Of a stretch of 64,000 bases of DNA, positions 37,148 through 46,131 are shown in pieces. The notes under the pieces were generated by a model. It had not been told where the DNA came from. It searched no databases and saw only the letters and a list, made by a program, of their open reading frames with translations. The first letter of the stretch is position 1; every line of letters begins with the position of its first letter. Both the position numbers and the translations under genes were made by a program. The DNA comes from Synechococcus sp. BL107. Its GTDB lineage: Bacteria; Cyanobacteriota; Cyanobacteriia; PCC-6307; Cyanobiaceae. The stretch covers positions 70,616 through 134,615 of the forward strand of contig NZ_DS022298.1 of NCBI RefSeq assembly GCF_000153805.1. Direction: 5' to 3'.

Positions 37148-38337
37148 GCAACAACCTTTCATCCCTCCCCAATCAAGCCTCCGTGGTGATCATTGGCGGA
37201 GGAATGGCCGGCTTAAGTTGCGCCGCTTCGCTGGCCCGGCAGGGCGTTTCAGATGTTGTGCTGTTAGAGGCCAAAACTCTGGCCCACGCCCAAGCCAGCA
37301 GCTTTGGCGAAACCCGGATGTTCCGGGAAATGTATTCCGACCCAGTGCTCTGCAAGCTGGCCCAAGAAGCGAATCGACTCTGGCGCGAAGAAGAAGTTCT
37401 CTCCGGGGAAACTCTGCGCGAAACCCACGGCTTGCTCTTTTACGGGGAAAGCTGGGATGAGGAAACCATCGAGGGATCAATTCCGGGCGCCCGGCGCGTC
37501 ATGGACGACCAAGGCATTCCCTATGAAGCGTTGAATGCTGGTGAGATTTCAGCGCGGTTTCCTTTGAAGCCAAAAGCAGACTTCACTGGACTGTTTGAAC
37601 CCACTGCCGGTGCCGTTCGCAGTGACAAAGTCATTGCCCATTGGAGAAAAACGGCTGAGCAAGCCGGCCACCTGTTGGTTGAACACGCTGCGGTGCGCAG
37701 CTTGGATGACGACGGCGGTGGTGTTCTCCTGGAATCCGGTCAGCACATTGCGGCCGACCAAGTTGTTGTGGCTTGCGGTGTTTGGAGCCAGTTGCTGTTA
37801 GCACCTTTAGGGCTGGCGCCCAAACTTGAGGTGTGGCCGATGCTTTGGGCCCATTACACCGTGGATCCAGCCTTGGCCGATCGGTATCCCCAATGGTTCT
37901 GCTTCCAAAAGGAACGGGGTGATGACGGTGGCCTGTACTACGGCTTCCCTGTCCTCAGCACCACGAGCGATGGTCGTCCACGCATCAAAGCTGGTATCGA
38001 TTGGGCCCCCCAAGAGTTGCGGGTGAGAGAACCCAATGCCATGTGCAGCGAACCACCGGCACGGCTAGTCGAATTGCTCGACCATTTTCTGTTCAACAAT
38101 GTGAGTGGCATTCAGGAACGCGTCGAAACTGTCATCAGCCCGTATTCGATGACCAGCGATGTGAACTTCGTTCTTGATCGCCTCAGCCCCAAGTTGAGTT
38201 TGTTCTGTGGCGGATCTGGGCAATCGTTCAAATTTGCACCCTTAATTGGAGACTCCCTCGCGCGATTAGCCAGAGGAGAATCACCCGCCGTCGATATTTC
38301 CTGCTGGAACCACAAACGGGCTGCCGTCTGCGCCTAA
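37144..38337 (+). CDS. FAD amine oxidase of the monomeric sarcosine oxidase family
   Basis: A 397-residue DAO-type flavoprotein: FAD-binding IIGGGMAG (16-23) with Glu 42, SSFGETRMFR (52-61, matching the MSOX Arg pair), GLYYGFP, RIKAGID (Lys 282, Asp 286) and FKFAPLIG (362-369). At the position of the covalent-flavin Cys of sarcosine oxidase it has Ser 332 (SPYSMTSD), so FAD is probably not bound through that Cys. The family includes sarcosine, pipecolate and N-methyltryptophan oxidases and NikD, which aromatises piperideine-2-carboxylate to picolinate. Substrate is inferred from context. It overlaps the dehydrogenase gene by four bases. Confidence 0.87.
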   Translation: MSNNLSSLPNQASVVIIGGGMAGLSCAASLARQGVSDVVLLEAKTLAHAQASSFGETRMFREMYSDPVLCKLAQEANRLWREEEVLSGETLRETHGLLFYGESWDEETIEGSIPGARRVMDDQGIPYEALNAGEISARFPLKPKADFTGLFEPTAGAVRSDKVIAHWRKTAEQAGHLLVEHAAVRSLDDDGGGVLLESGQHIAADQVVVACGVWSQLLLAPLGLAPKLEVWPMLWAHYTVDPALADRYPQWFCFQKERGDDGGLYYGFPVLSTTSDGRPRIKAGIDWAPQELRVREPNAMCSEPPARLVELLDHFLFNNVSGIQERVETVISPYSMTSDVNFVLDRLSPKLSLFCGGSGQSFKFAPLIGDSLARLARGESPAVDISCWNHKRAAVCA

Positions 38338-38382
38338 GTCTGCGCCGAAATCCGCACTGAAGAATCCATCGTTTTTGAACCT

Positions 38383-39933
38383 GTGTCTGAAATTCCAACA
38401 ACGTCTCGCTCCTGGTGGAAACAACCCCCGCTCTGGGTGGGTGCTGGACCACTTCTGATCTTCCTGGTGGTCTCCGCTATCGATTTAGCTCTGGCAAAGC
38501 ACTTCACCGAGACAGGTAAGGCGATTGTTAGCAATGCGCTTGGAGGAATCTGGCAATGGATGGTGTTGCTGCTGTTTCTCATCGCAATCGCGATTGCAAT
38601 CAGTCCGATTGGCCGCCTCCGCCTCGGCGGAGAGGATGCGAAACCAAGCCTGAAATTCTTTGACTGGTGTGCAGTGTTGATCTGCACGCTTTTGGCAGGA
38701 GGTGGGGTGTTTTGGTCGGCAGCTGAGCCGCTCTTTCACTTCCAAACGCCGTCACCAACCTTCGAGGGGGTGACGGGAGGAACTGCCGCGGCGGTCGACC
38801 CAGCACTAGCCGTGAGCTTCCTGCGCTGGGGCTTTTTGGCTTGGGCCTTAGTGGCAACCACCACGACGATTACCTATTCAATTTTGGAACGACGCGGAGA
38901 GCCACTCCGGCCTCGCACCCTGCTGGTCAATATCCTCCCGAGACAACTCGTTGATGGTCCTCTAGGTGACTTGGCAGATGGCCTATCGGTGGTGGCTGCC
39001 ATTGCAGGAACTGTTGGCCCCTTGGGCTTCCTGTCCCTACAGCTGAGCAATGCCGCAGGTCAGCTCCCCTGGTTAAGCGACAGCGCTGGATTGCAATCCG
39101 TCGTGGTGCTCATGCTCACCGCTGTTTTCGCGACATCAACAGTGAGCGGAATACAAAAGGGCATCAAATGGCTCTCGGAGTTAAACGTTTGGCTCACCAT
39201 CGGGATGGCGGCCGCACTACTTCTGCTTGGTCCTGGCCTCTGGTTGATTCAGCATTTTTTCAGCGGCTTCCTCACCTATTTGATCCATCTGCCTGAGATG
39301 GCCCTGGCTCAGAACGATTCCGCAAACAATTGGGTGAATGGCTGGACCGTGTTCTATTGGGGCTGGTTTCTAGGTTATGCGCCCCTCATGGGGCTGTTTA
39401 CCGCGGGAGTGAGCCGTGGGCGCAGCCTTAGGGAACTGGTGTTGGCCGTTGCAATCCTCTGCCCGATCGTGACGAACCTTTGGTTCACATTGCTCGGCGG
39501 AACGGGCATGCAACTTGAACTTGCTGGGGCAGGAATTACGGATGCCCTTGCCCAGAACGGTGCGGCAGCTGCTTTGCTCGCCATCCTCAGCGCTTTACCA
39601 CTCGCAGCTCTGCTGATCCCAGTGGGCCTCATCCTGGTGGTGCTTTTTATGTGCACCAGTGCCGATTCGATGAGCTACGCCGCCGCCATGGTGGTGAGTG
39701 GGAAAAACGAGCCACCTCCAGCCTTGCGCTTGTTCTGGGCCCTGATGATCGGCAGCCTCACCCTGGTATTACTGCGCATCGGCACCGGACTCGGTGACAG
39801 CACCTCGATTGACGCACTGCAAGCCTTCATTGTGATTACAGCGGTTCCTGTGACCCCCTTAGTGCTGTTCACACTTTGGAGCGCTCCGCGCCTCGCCTGG
39901 AAAGAATCTTTGAGACAAAACAAGTTGAATTAA
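38383..39933 (+). CDS. BCCT-family betaine/choline/carnitine-type transporter
   Basis: A 516-residue membrane protein with about twelve helices. BCCT marks are GVFWSAAEPLFHF (near 108-120) and the aromatic helix-8 motif WTVFYWGWFLGYAPLMG (near 317-333) followed by GVSRGRSLREL. The aromatic cage binds quaternary ammonium groups in BetP, CaiT and relatives, so the cargo is probably a betaine or related zwitterion; ion coupling and direction are not shown. It lies 45 bases after the flavoenzyme on the same strand and closes the set. The C-terminal tail is short and basic. Confidence 0.9.
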   Translation: MSEIPTTSRSWWKQPPLWVGAGPLLIFLVVSAIDLALAKHFTETGKAIVSNALGGIWQWMVLLLFLIAIAIAISPIGRLRLGGEDAKPSLKFFDWCAVLICTLLAGGGVFWSAAEPLFHFQTPSPTFEGVTGGTAAAVDPALAVSFLRWGFLAWALVATTTTITYSILERRGEPLRPRTLLVNILPRQLVDGPLGDLADGLSVVAAIAGTVGPLGFLSLQLSNAAGQLPWLSDSAGLQSVVVLMLTAVFATSTVSGIQKGIKWLSELNVWLTIGMAAALLLLGPGLWLIQHFFSGFLTYLIHLPEMALAQNDSANNWVNGWTVFYWGWFLGYAPLMGLFTAGVSRGRSLRELVLAVAILCPIVTNLWFTLLGGTGMQLELAGAGITDALAQNGAAAALLAILSALPLAALLIPVGLILVVLFMCTSADSMSYAAAMVVSGKNEPPPALRLFWALMIGSLTLVLLRIGTGLGDSTSIDALQAFIVITAVPVTPLVLFTLWSAPRLAWKESLRQNKLN

Positions 39934-40124
39934 ACTGATCCTTAACTCTTAAAAAGCCGACCAAATTAAATACATCCAAAACCACCAACTATAAACATAT
40001 AGCAAGTCAGTATTCAGTAAAATATTTTCAATAAATCACGCCGGAACACGGATTCATCCTGGCTTAGTCCATATAATCTTGCATGACTAACACCATGTGA
40101 GCATTTAGCTCGTGTTTCAGCTTT
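39934..40124. other. AT-rich 191-base intergenic region
   Basis: Convergent gap between the BCCT gene and the sulfotransferase-like gene, clearly richer in A and T than the surroundings (for instance AATATTTTCAATAAATCACG). No classic hairpin-plus-T terminator, no repeat and no open frame worth calling. Its composition continues into the next gene, suggesting one acquired segment. Confidence 0.5.
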
Positions 40125-41186
40125 TCAAGCAACCATGGCGTCATAGTCCTTAAAAAATCGCTTGCGCAAAGTCCAAGGGAAGTGGAGCTCTCGTAAAACG
40201 CGAACCATCAAACGACGCATTTCCCTCTTCTCCAATTCAGACTCCGGCCCTGGATAGATAAGCGGTGAGGCCGGCTTCGCTGGAAACAACGCATTCCAAG
40301 AAACACCCCAATGCTGGCGCGCAAACGCATCATTTGATGATGCATAAAAACCTGATACACGATCCAAAAGTGGCTGATCAAACCCATCAAACTTGTCCTG
40401 ATCCCAGCCTCGCTCAATTGCAAGATCACGAATCACTTTTCCTTTGCGGTTCAACACATCAGGATCAAAACCAAGAGATTCCATGAGCTGATAACAAACC
40501 CGAGACATCCAAATTCCTTTCGCACCTGGCTGAATATTCTTCTTCGATGGCTCTCCCTTCAGCCATCCATTTCCAGCTGGCTCTTGCAAACCCAAAGCTG
40601 ATGTCAACGCCAGAAAGGGATCTTTAGTTGCGACTTCGCGAGACAACGGTAGAAACATTTTTATAGTTTCTGGAGATTCCATTAAAACACTAAACTTAGA
40701 GGGATAACTAATATCCCAAGACGTAGAATTATGCATAATATATTGACAGTAATCTGGAAAATCTTGCGTTGAACGAAACCGCCTAATACGGTGACAATAT
40801 ACTGAATTTAACCAGGACTGCTGATCTCTAACGAAATAACTAATTCCAAGCTTAAATCCATAGGACGATGCCATTTCTTGCAGAATAGTCAGAACGCCCC
40901 GTTTCAGAATCCGCGTATCCAGGGATGAACTACTAATCAAAATACGCTTAAAATCACTCGACAATCCTGAAAGAGCCTGCTCCAAAGGCTGATAATTTTT
41001 CTCGGCAATAGAATTAGCGAGGAGATTATTATCTCCATCCATTAATACTCTTTGTTTCGCCAAGGTGGTGCGATTTTTACGCAACCGTTCAGTTACATAA
41101 CTGCTGGCTGCCTTATGAGGTCCAGCATGGATCCACAACATCCGCTCATCGCTATTGATCTGCGGAAGAGCAAATGGCGTGGCCAC
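40125..41186 (-). CDS. Sulfotransferase-like protein
   Basis: A 353-residue protein with an N-terminal 5'-phosphosulfate-type loop LWIHAGPHKAASSYV (18-31), resembling the I-H-x-G-x-H-K-T-G-T-T pattern of bacterial PAPS sulfotransferases, and a 3'-phosphate-type motif GISYFVRDQQSWLNSVY (near 113-130). It may sulfate a surface glycan or small molecule; two Ala replace the usual Thr/Gly in the loop, so activity is not certain. Codon and base composition are AT-richer than the neighbours, pointing to transfer. No glycosyltransferase lies beside it. Confidence 0.6.
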   Translation of the reverse strand: MATPFALPQINSDERMLWIHAGPHKAASSYVTERLRKNRTTLAKQRVLMDGDNNLLANSIAEKNYQPLEQALSGLSSDFKRILISSSSLDTRILKRGVLTILQEMASSYGFKLGISYFVRDQQSWLNSVYCHRIRRFRSTQDFPDYCQYIMHNSTSWDISYPSKFSVLMESPETIKMFLPLSREVATKDPFLALTSALGLQEPAGNGWLKGEPSKKNIQPGAKGIWMSRVCYQLMESLGFDPDVLNRKGKVIRDLAIERGWDQDKFDGFDQPLLDRVSGFYASSNDAFARQHWGVSWNALFPAKPASPLIYPGPESELEKREMRRLMVRVLRELHFPWTLRKRFFKDYDAMVA

Positions 41187-41281
41187 AAAGAACGATCAGT
41201 GGTGATCAAATTATCACGCTTGAAATATGGTCATCACGGACGAATCCCTTCCGCTCAACAGTCACAACAAAGTCGCAGGGA

Positions 41282-41971
41282 TCAGTTCAAGCAATAGTCG
41301 AGATTGAGTCGAATGGATTGACGGGGTTTGGGTGCTTCAGATGGATCAAAACTCTTTTCCGAGCGAGACAGGGCACTCGTACGAAGAAGACCTCCCCCAC
41401 TGCGCTGATCAATCCGGATCAACCGAAGTTGGCTCAATCCCAACAGCTGCTGTGTGGACTCCGCTTGACGCCGCCCTCTGGCGAGGGCTCTCTCCAGTAA
41501 TTGCTGTTGCAGAGAACGTGCACCATCCGTGGAGGACAGCGACGTCATCCCCTGAAGACTGACGCCCGGCAAACGTCCAGCCTGCTGAATCAAGGGGTCG
41601 TAGTTGGAACGGCTCACCTCACCTGTGATGCGAGAGGTGGCCTGATGACGCTGCGGAGATGCCGTTGTGTTGCCAACCGTGTAGGTGCGTGGGGCCGACA
41701 CGATGAGTCCCCCACTCGCCAAGCCAGACATCTTGCGGCGAACCGTGCCGAGCCGACGATTCAATTCAGTCAAAGCAGCTTTCTTCGACGTGGCTTGCAC
41801 TTCCAGACGCAAGGCGAATTGAAAACGGTCTGTTTCGCTCGTGCTCTCTTCGACAACGGCGAGTTCCAACAGAGTGCCATCACACCTGACGTTCTGCGCA
41901 TGCATCGGAGTGACTGCTCCCAACAGCAAGCCAACGATCACAACAACACCACAACGCCGCATCACAATCAC
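41282..41971 (-). CDS. SIMPL-domain (DUF541) exported protein
   Basis: A 229-residue protein with a signal peptide (MRRCGVVVIVGLLLGAVTPMHA) and a SIMPL/DUF541 pattern: ELAVVEESTSETDRFQFALRLEV early, a central strand-helix repeat, then ALARGRRQAESTQQLLGLS. Family members occur in envelopes and periplasm with no clear enzymatic role. The C-terminus is variable and basic. ATG at 41971 or 41962 are both possible starts. Confidence 0.7.
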   Translation of the reverse strand: MIVMRRCGVVVIVGLLLGAVTPMHAQNVRCDGTLLELAVVEESTSETDRFQFALRLEVQATSKKAALTELNRRLGTVRRKMSGLASGGLIVSAPRTYTVGNTTASPQRHQATSRITGEVSRSNYDPLIQQAGRLPGVSLQGMTSLSSTDGARSLQQQLLERALARGRRQAESTQQLLGLSQLRLIRIDQRSGGGLLRTSALSRSEKSFDPSEAPKPRQSIRLNLDYCLN

Positions 41972-42058
41972 CGATCAGTCTCACCAGCTTGAAACTGATC
42001 AGATTCAAATCGGCGACTAGATGCGAACTGAAATCTGCCTAGATGTGACTCACCACAA

Positions 42059-43528
42059 TCAAACCGATTCGGACCAACTGCCATGCAGTCCATGGGGAAT
42101 CGCCAAGGGCAATTCGAGTACGGCCACTTCCGAGAGGTCAGCCGCATTGAGGATCACCAAGTCGGATGCTCCGCGCGCTCCGTTCCAGACCAAATCCAGC
42201 ACCCAGCCATCATCCTCTGCGGAAGCCCCAGGACGAGCAACCATTAAAGGCTCGCTGACGAAGCCACGGGGGGCAGCACTCCAAGTCCTGGTATCGCCCG
42301 TGTTCAGATCGAGCTTCTGGATGGCCTGCAGCGGATCATTCCCGATCTCCCGTTCGGCCACCGCCATCCATGCATATTGCGCTGAAAGTCCCTGGCGCTG
42401 CGGATTCACCATGGCGAACTCACAGGTGCGATGAGCAATGCGCTCGGTTTGAACAATCTCACGGCTCAAATCAAGACGACAGCGATGCAGGATCCCCTCT
42501 GGAATGCTGTCGAAATCGACCTGAGCAAAATCATCGTCTGGACCAATCGCAGGGAAGTCGTCGTAGACGATGCTCTCGACAACCACGTGATCACCATCCT
42601 CAAAGGCATTGAGGTGATGAAACACAAAACCATCTGGAGCCTCGAGAATGCGGGGCTTTTGACCAGCGAAACGACCACAATCTCGAGGTATTAACCAAAA
42701 GCGCCCTTTCCCACCCGGCTGGGACGCCAAACATTGGGCAGCACCTTTTTCTCCGGTGACAAACGGCAGCGGATTAAACGAGACCGCGTTTTGGAGGAAG
42801 ACCGCCCAATTTGGGGTAATCGCGAAGTCGTGCAAAAAGGCAAATCCCGAGAAACTGTCGGAACGATCGTTCAAAAGCACACCAGCATCGGGACCATCCG
42901 TGGCGAATTCCATGAGCCGAATGGTGCTGCGGGGGCCAGTTTTCACCCCAAATGTGACCATCCGCGGGCGATCGTGATGCCCAGCATCAAAACGTGGGTG
43001 AGCACTAAACGCTTCTCCCTTCTTCAACACACCATCCAGCCGTGACAACCCACGGGTTTCCAAGTTGACGGGGTCAAGGGCATGGGGCTCTGCCGCCTCC
43101 CAGAGCGCCAAAAGCTGATCACCAAGCCTCACCACATTGGTGTTGGCGATGTTTTTCAGCCGTAAATCAAAAGCATTGGCAAGCCGCCCCCCCGGCTTCT
43201 GACTGCCAAAGACTCCGCGATAGAGGACTTTGTTGGCTTTTTCTTCCGCTAGCCAACCTTCCGTACGGACGAAGCGATTGGTGAGGGAAACTGCTCCCTT
43301 CTCAAACCGCATCGCAGCGATCATTCCATCACCGTCGAAGGGATGGTGAACACGATGACCGTCGCGTTCTAAGCGTCCAGGACCATTGCGATAAAGCGTG
43401 CCCTGAAGTTCGGATGGGATAGACCCACGCACAGGGATAAGGGCCACATTGGTGAGTTCGTCGTCCACATTGACGAAGGCGCTCGACCAGTCCTCGCGGT
43501 TGTAGGGACGGGTAGGTGCAACGGTCAC
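42059..43528 (-). CDS. Carotenoid cleavage oxygenase family protein
   Basis: A roughly 490-residue member of the carotenoid oxygenase (RPE65/CCD) family, a seven-bladed propeller with a four-His iron centre. Candidate ligands are in SAHPRFD, FLHDFAI, FHHLNAF and the C-terminal HGLHGSW; the start has the family line GTLYRNGPGRLERDG and HPFDGDGMIAAM. It probably cleaves an apocarotenoid or carotenoid double bond with oxygen. The start is uncertain: GTG 43528 (MTVAPTRPYN) fits the family better than the TTG/ATG further upstream near 43588, which would approach hisB. Confidence 0.87.
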   Translation of the reverse strand: MTVAPTRPYNREDWSSAFVNVDDELTNVALIPVRGSIPSELQGTLYRNGPGRLERDGHRVHHPFDGDGMIAAMRFEKGAVSLTNRFVRTEGWLAEEKANKVLYRGVFGSQKPGGRLANAFDLRLKNIANTNVVRLGDQLLALWEAAEPHALDPVNLETRGLSRLDGVLKKGEAFSAHPRFDAGHHDRPRMVTFGVKTGPRSTIRLMEFATDGPDAGVLLNDRSDSFSGFAFLHDFAITPNWAVFLQNAVSFNPLPFVTGEKGAAQCLASQPGGKGRFWLIPRDCGRFAGQKPRILEAPDGFVFHHLNAFEDGDHVVVESIVYDDFPAIGPDDDFAQVDFDSIPEGILHRCRLDLSREIVQTERIAHRTCEFAMVNPQRQGLSAQYAWMAVAEREIGNDPLQAIQKLDLNTGDTRTWSAAPRGFVSEPLMVARPGASAEDDGWVLDLVWNGARGASDLVILNAADLSEVAVLELPLAIPHGLHGSWSESV

Positions 43529-43595
43529 GAACAAGGACTGTGATGAAACCCATCTTCTCGTAATCCACCGTGAAACGCGGCAGATCAATCAGGCA

Positions 43596-44201
43596 TCAGT
43601 TAGCGCCGGCCTGCTCTAGAACACCCTTACTACTTGGAATCGCACCAGCGCGACGGGGATCGATTTCGGTGGCCATGCGCAGCGCACGGGCAAAAGCCTT
43701 AAAACAAGCCTCGACGATGTGATGGGAATTCACACCATCCAACTGGCGAAGATGCAAGGTGAGCCCACTGTTATTCGCGACTGCTACGAAAAATTCTTTG
43801 ACCAATTCTGTGTCGTAGGTACCGATTTTTTGGGTTGGGATGGTTAGCCCATAGCTGATATGAGGCCGGCCAGAGCAATCCAAGGCCACCTGCACCAGGG
43901 CTTCATCGAGGGGCGCTACAAAGTGACCGAAGCGATGAATGCCTTTTCGATCTCCCAGGGCTTGGCTGAGGGCCTGTCCCACCGCAATGCCGACGTCTTC
44001 GTTGGTGTGGTGGTCATCGATGTGGGTATCACCTACCGCAGTAATCGTCAGATCGATTAATCCATGGCTGCTGATCTGATTCAGCATGTGATCGAGGAAG
44101 GGCACACCGGTGGAAGCCTCGCAACGGCCAGTGCCATCGAGGTCGAGCTTGACCTTGACATCGGTCTCGCCGGTATGGCGGTGAACTTCACCCGTGCGCA
44201 T
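43596..44201 (-). CDS. hisB: Imidazoleglycerol-phosphate dehydratase
   Basis: A 201-residue monofunctional HisB of histidine synthesis. The metal-binding motifs [13 protein letters not shown] (near 66-78) and the second set [16 protein letters not shown] (around 165-180) are intact, as is FLDHMLNQ near 31-38. It removes water from imidazole glycerol phosphate. It lies 166 bases downstream of fabI on the same strand. Confidence 0.96.
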   Translation of the reverse strand: MRTGEVHRHTGETDVKVKLDLDGTGRCEASTGVPFLDHMLNQISSHGLIDLTITAVGDTHIDDHHTNEDVGIAVGQALSQALGDRKGIHRFGHFVAPLDEALVQVALDCSGRPHISYGLTIPTQKIGTYDTELVKEFFVAVANNSGLTLHLRQLDGVNSHHIVEACFKAFARALRMATEIDPRRAGAIPSSKGVLEQAGAN

Positions 44202-44367
44202 GCTCCTGAGTTCCCGCCGACCATTGCTGTGCGCTGATCATGGCGAACATTGGCCCATCCGCCAAACCAGTGAATCCAAACCCCTATACGAGGGGATGTT
44301 TCGCTCGGACCAATCTGTTGTCGTTCAACGGCCAAGCCAACGATCCCCATGGGCTAAGAATCGGGAA

Positions 44368-45150
44368 TCACATCCCGGTCACGCAGTAGCCGGCATCGAC
44401 GTAAATGGTTTGGCCCGAAATGCCACTGGCCAGGTCACTCAAGAGGAACGCAGCAGTGCCACCCACTTCCATCTGGGTGACAGTGCGACGTAAGGGAGCT
44501 CTCTCCTCCACGTGGTGAATCATGTCGAGGATGCCGCCGATGGCTGAACTGGCCAGCGTTCGGATCGGGCCGGCACTGATGGCATTGACGCGAACCTGCT
44601 TCTCAGGACCAAGCTCAGCAGCCAAGTAGCGCACCGAAGCTTCTAGAGCTGCTTTGGCAACGCCCATCACGTTGTAGTTGGGGATCGCGCGCTCAGCGCC
44701 CAGGTACGAGAGGGTGATCACACCGGCCTTCTCGCTAAACAACGGCTTGGCATGGGCACAAAGTGGCGCCAGGGAATAGGCGGAGATATCTAAAGAGCGT
44801 GCGAAACCTTCAGCCGTGGTGGCACTGTAGTCACCAATCAATTCCTCTTTGCCAGCGAAAGCCAGACAGTGGACCAACCCGTCAAGAACGCCCCACTTGT
44901 CTTTGATCTCGCCAAACACACTCGCCATCTGCTCTGGATCTTGAACATTCAGGGGCAAGAACAAGCTGGGCTCAAGAGGAGCTGTGAGCTCACGCACCTT
45001 GGACTCAAAACGGCCTTTGTCGTCGGGGAGGTAGGTGATGCCAAGGTCAGCACCTGCCGCTTTGAGTTGCTGAGCGATGCCCCAGGCAATCGAGCGGTTG
45101 TTGGCAATGCCGGTAACCAAGATTTTTTTGCCGGTGAGATCGAGCAGCAT
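44368..45150 (-). CDS. fabI: Enoyl-[acyl-carrier-protein] reductase (NADH)
   Basis: A 260-residue short-chain dehydrogenase-like FabI of type II fatty acid synthesis. The start LLDLTGKKILVTGIANNRSIAWGIA carries the FabI-type nucleotide loop; the catalytic Y-x6-K is in NYNVMGVAKAALEA, and the end ISGQTIYVDAGYCVTGM is typical. It reduces the trans-2-enoyl-ACP. ATG 45150 is chosen; in-frame upstream sequence to 45195 does not match the family. Confidence 0.96.
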   Translation of the reverse strand: MLLDLTGKKILVTGIANNRSIAWGIAQQLKAAGADLGITYLPDDKGRFESKVRELTAPLEPSLFLPLNVQDPEQMASVFGEIKDKWGVLDGLVHCLAFAGKEELIGDYSATTAEGFARSLDISAYSLAPLCAHAKPLFSEKAGVITLSYLGAERAIPNYNVMGVAKAALEASVRYLAAELGPEKQVRVNAISAGPIRTLASSAIGGILDMIHHVEERAPLRRTVTQMEVGGTAAFLLSDLASGISGQTIYVDAGYCVTGM

Positions 45151-45234
45151 CAGAACGAACCGGAACAGGGTTGAATTCGCGCGATTCTCCCCCATCCCCC
45201 GCCAAGATCAAACGCCCGATGCTTCAAAAAGCCG

Positions 45235-46131
45235 GTGCCAGCCCCTGCTTCGCCTCCAATCGCCGGTGATTTGCCAAGAGATATCAGCTCTCGCGAAGCT
45301 CTAAATACCCTGCTGGAACAAGAGTTTCCAGAAGCAAGCGGTGCGATCAGCCCGATCCGTGGCGGTCGGACAGCAGCCGAAAAGCAAATCCAAAAAATGG
45401 ATGGGAAGCGGTATGCCCGCAGCCGCAATCACCTCAACGGCGCCGTCACCCGTCTGTCTCCTTACATTCGCCACGGTGTTTTCACCCTGGCGGAGGTGCG
45501 CGATGCGGTGTTTCGAGGCATCAGCAAACGCGATGACGGGAGCAAGTTGATCAATGAGTTGGGCTGGCGCGACTTTTGGCAACGCATGTGGCAAAACCTG
45601 GGTGATCGCATCAACGACGACCAAGAAGAGTTGAAAACCGGCCACAGCGCAGCCAGTTACAGCCGAGAGCTCCCAGACGACGTCCGCGATGGATGCACAG
45701 GTTTGGCCTGCATGGATGGATTTCGCAACGAACTGGTCAGCACGGGCTGGCTCCATAACCACGCCCGGATGTGGATGGCCGCATGGCTGGTGCACTGGCG
45801 ACATGTGCATTGGAAAGCCGGCGCGGATTGGTTCCTCGAGCATTTGCTCGATGGAGATCCCGCCAGCAACCATTTGAGTTGGCAATGGATCGCCAGCACC
45901 TTCAGCCACAAGCCCTACTTTTTCAATCGCGACAACCTTGAGCGCTACAGCGAAGGACGTTTCTGCAAGACCTGTTCCAGCGCAAATCAGTGCCCCTTCG
46001 ACGCCAGCTACGAGCAACTCGAGAGCACCCTGTTCGCCCAGCGGTCCCCAATACGTGACGTTCCTCCCCGTCGACAAAACCATCGCAACAAGTCGACGGC
46101 TCGCCCAAACCCCAGCACTCAGCGCTTCTGA
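45235..46131 (+). CDS. Photolyase/cryptochrome FAD-binding domain protein lacking the antenna domain
   Basis: A 298-residue protein formed only by the helical FAD domain of the photolyase/cryptochrome superfamily: LGWRDFWQRMW, TGLACMDGFRNELVSTGWLH, then NHARMWMAAWL, HLLDGDPASNHLSWQWIAS. The N-terminal alpha/beta domain is missing. Cys 159, 244, 247 and 253 form a pattern reminiscent of Fe-S bacterial photolyases, but spacing of the last Cys differs. Its stop overlaps by one base (TGATG) the next gene, which resembles the missing domain. Function (DNA repair or light sensing) is unknown. Confidence 0.78.
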   Translation: MPAPASPPIAGDLPRDISSREALNTLLEQEFPEASGAISPIRGGRTAAEKQIQKMDGKRYARSRNHLNGAVTRLSPYIRHGVFTLAEVRDAVFRGISKRDDGSKLINELGWRDFWQRMWQNLGDRINDDQEELKTGHSAASYSRELPDDVRDGCTGLACMDGFRNELVSTGWLHNHARMWMAAWLVHWRHVHWKAGADWFLEHLLDGDPASNHLSWQWIASTFSHKPYFFNRDNLERYSEGRFCKTCSSANQCPFDASYEQLESTLFAQRSPIRDVPPRRQNHRNKSTARPNPSTQRF

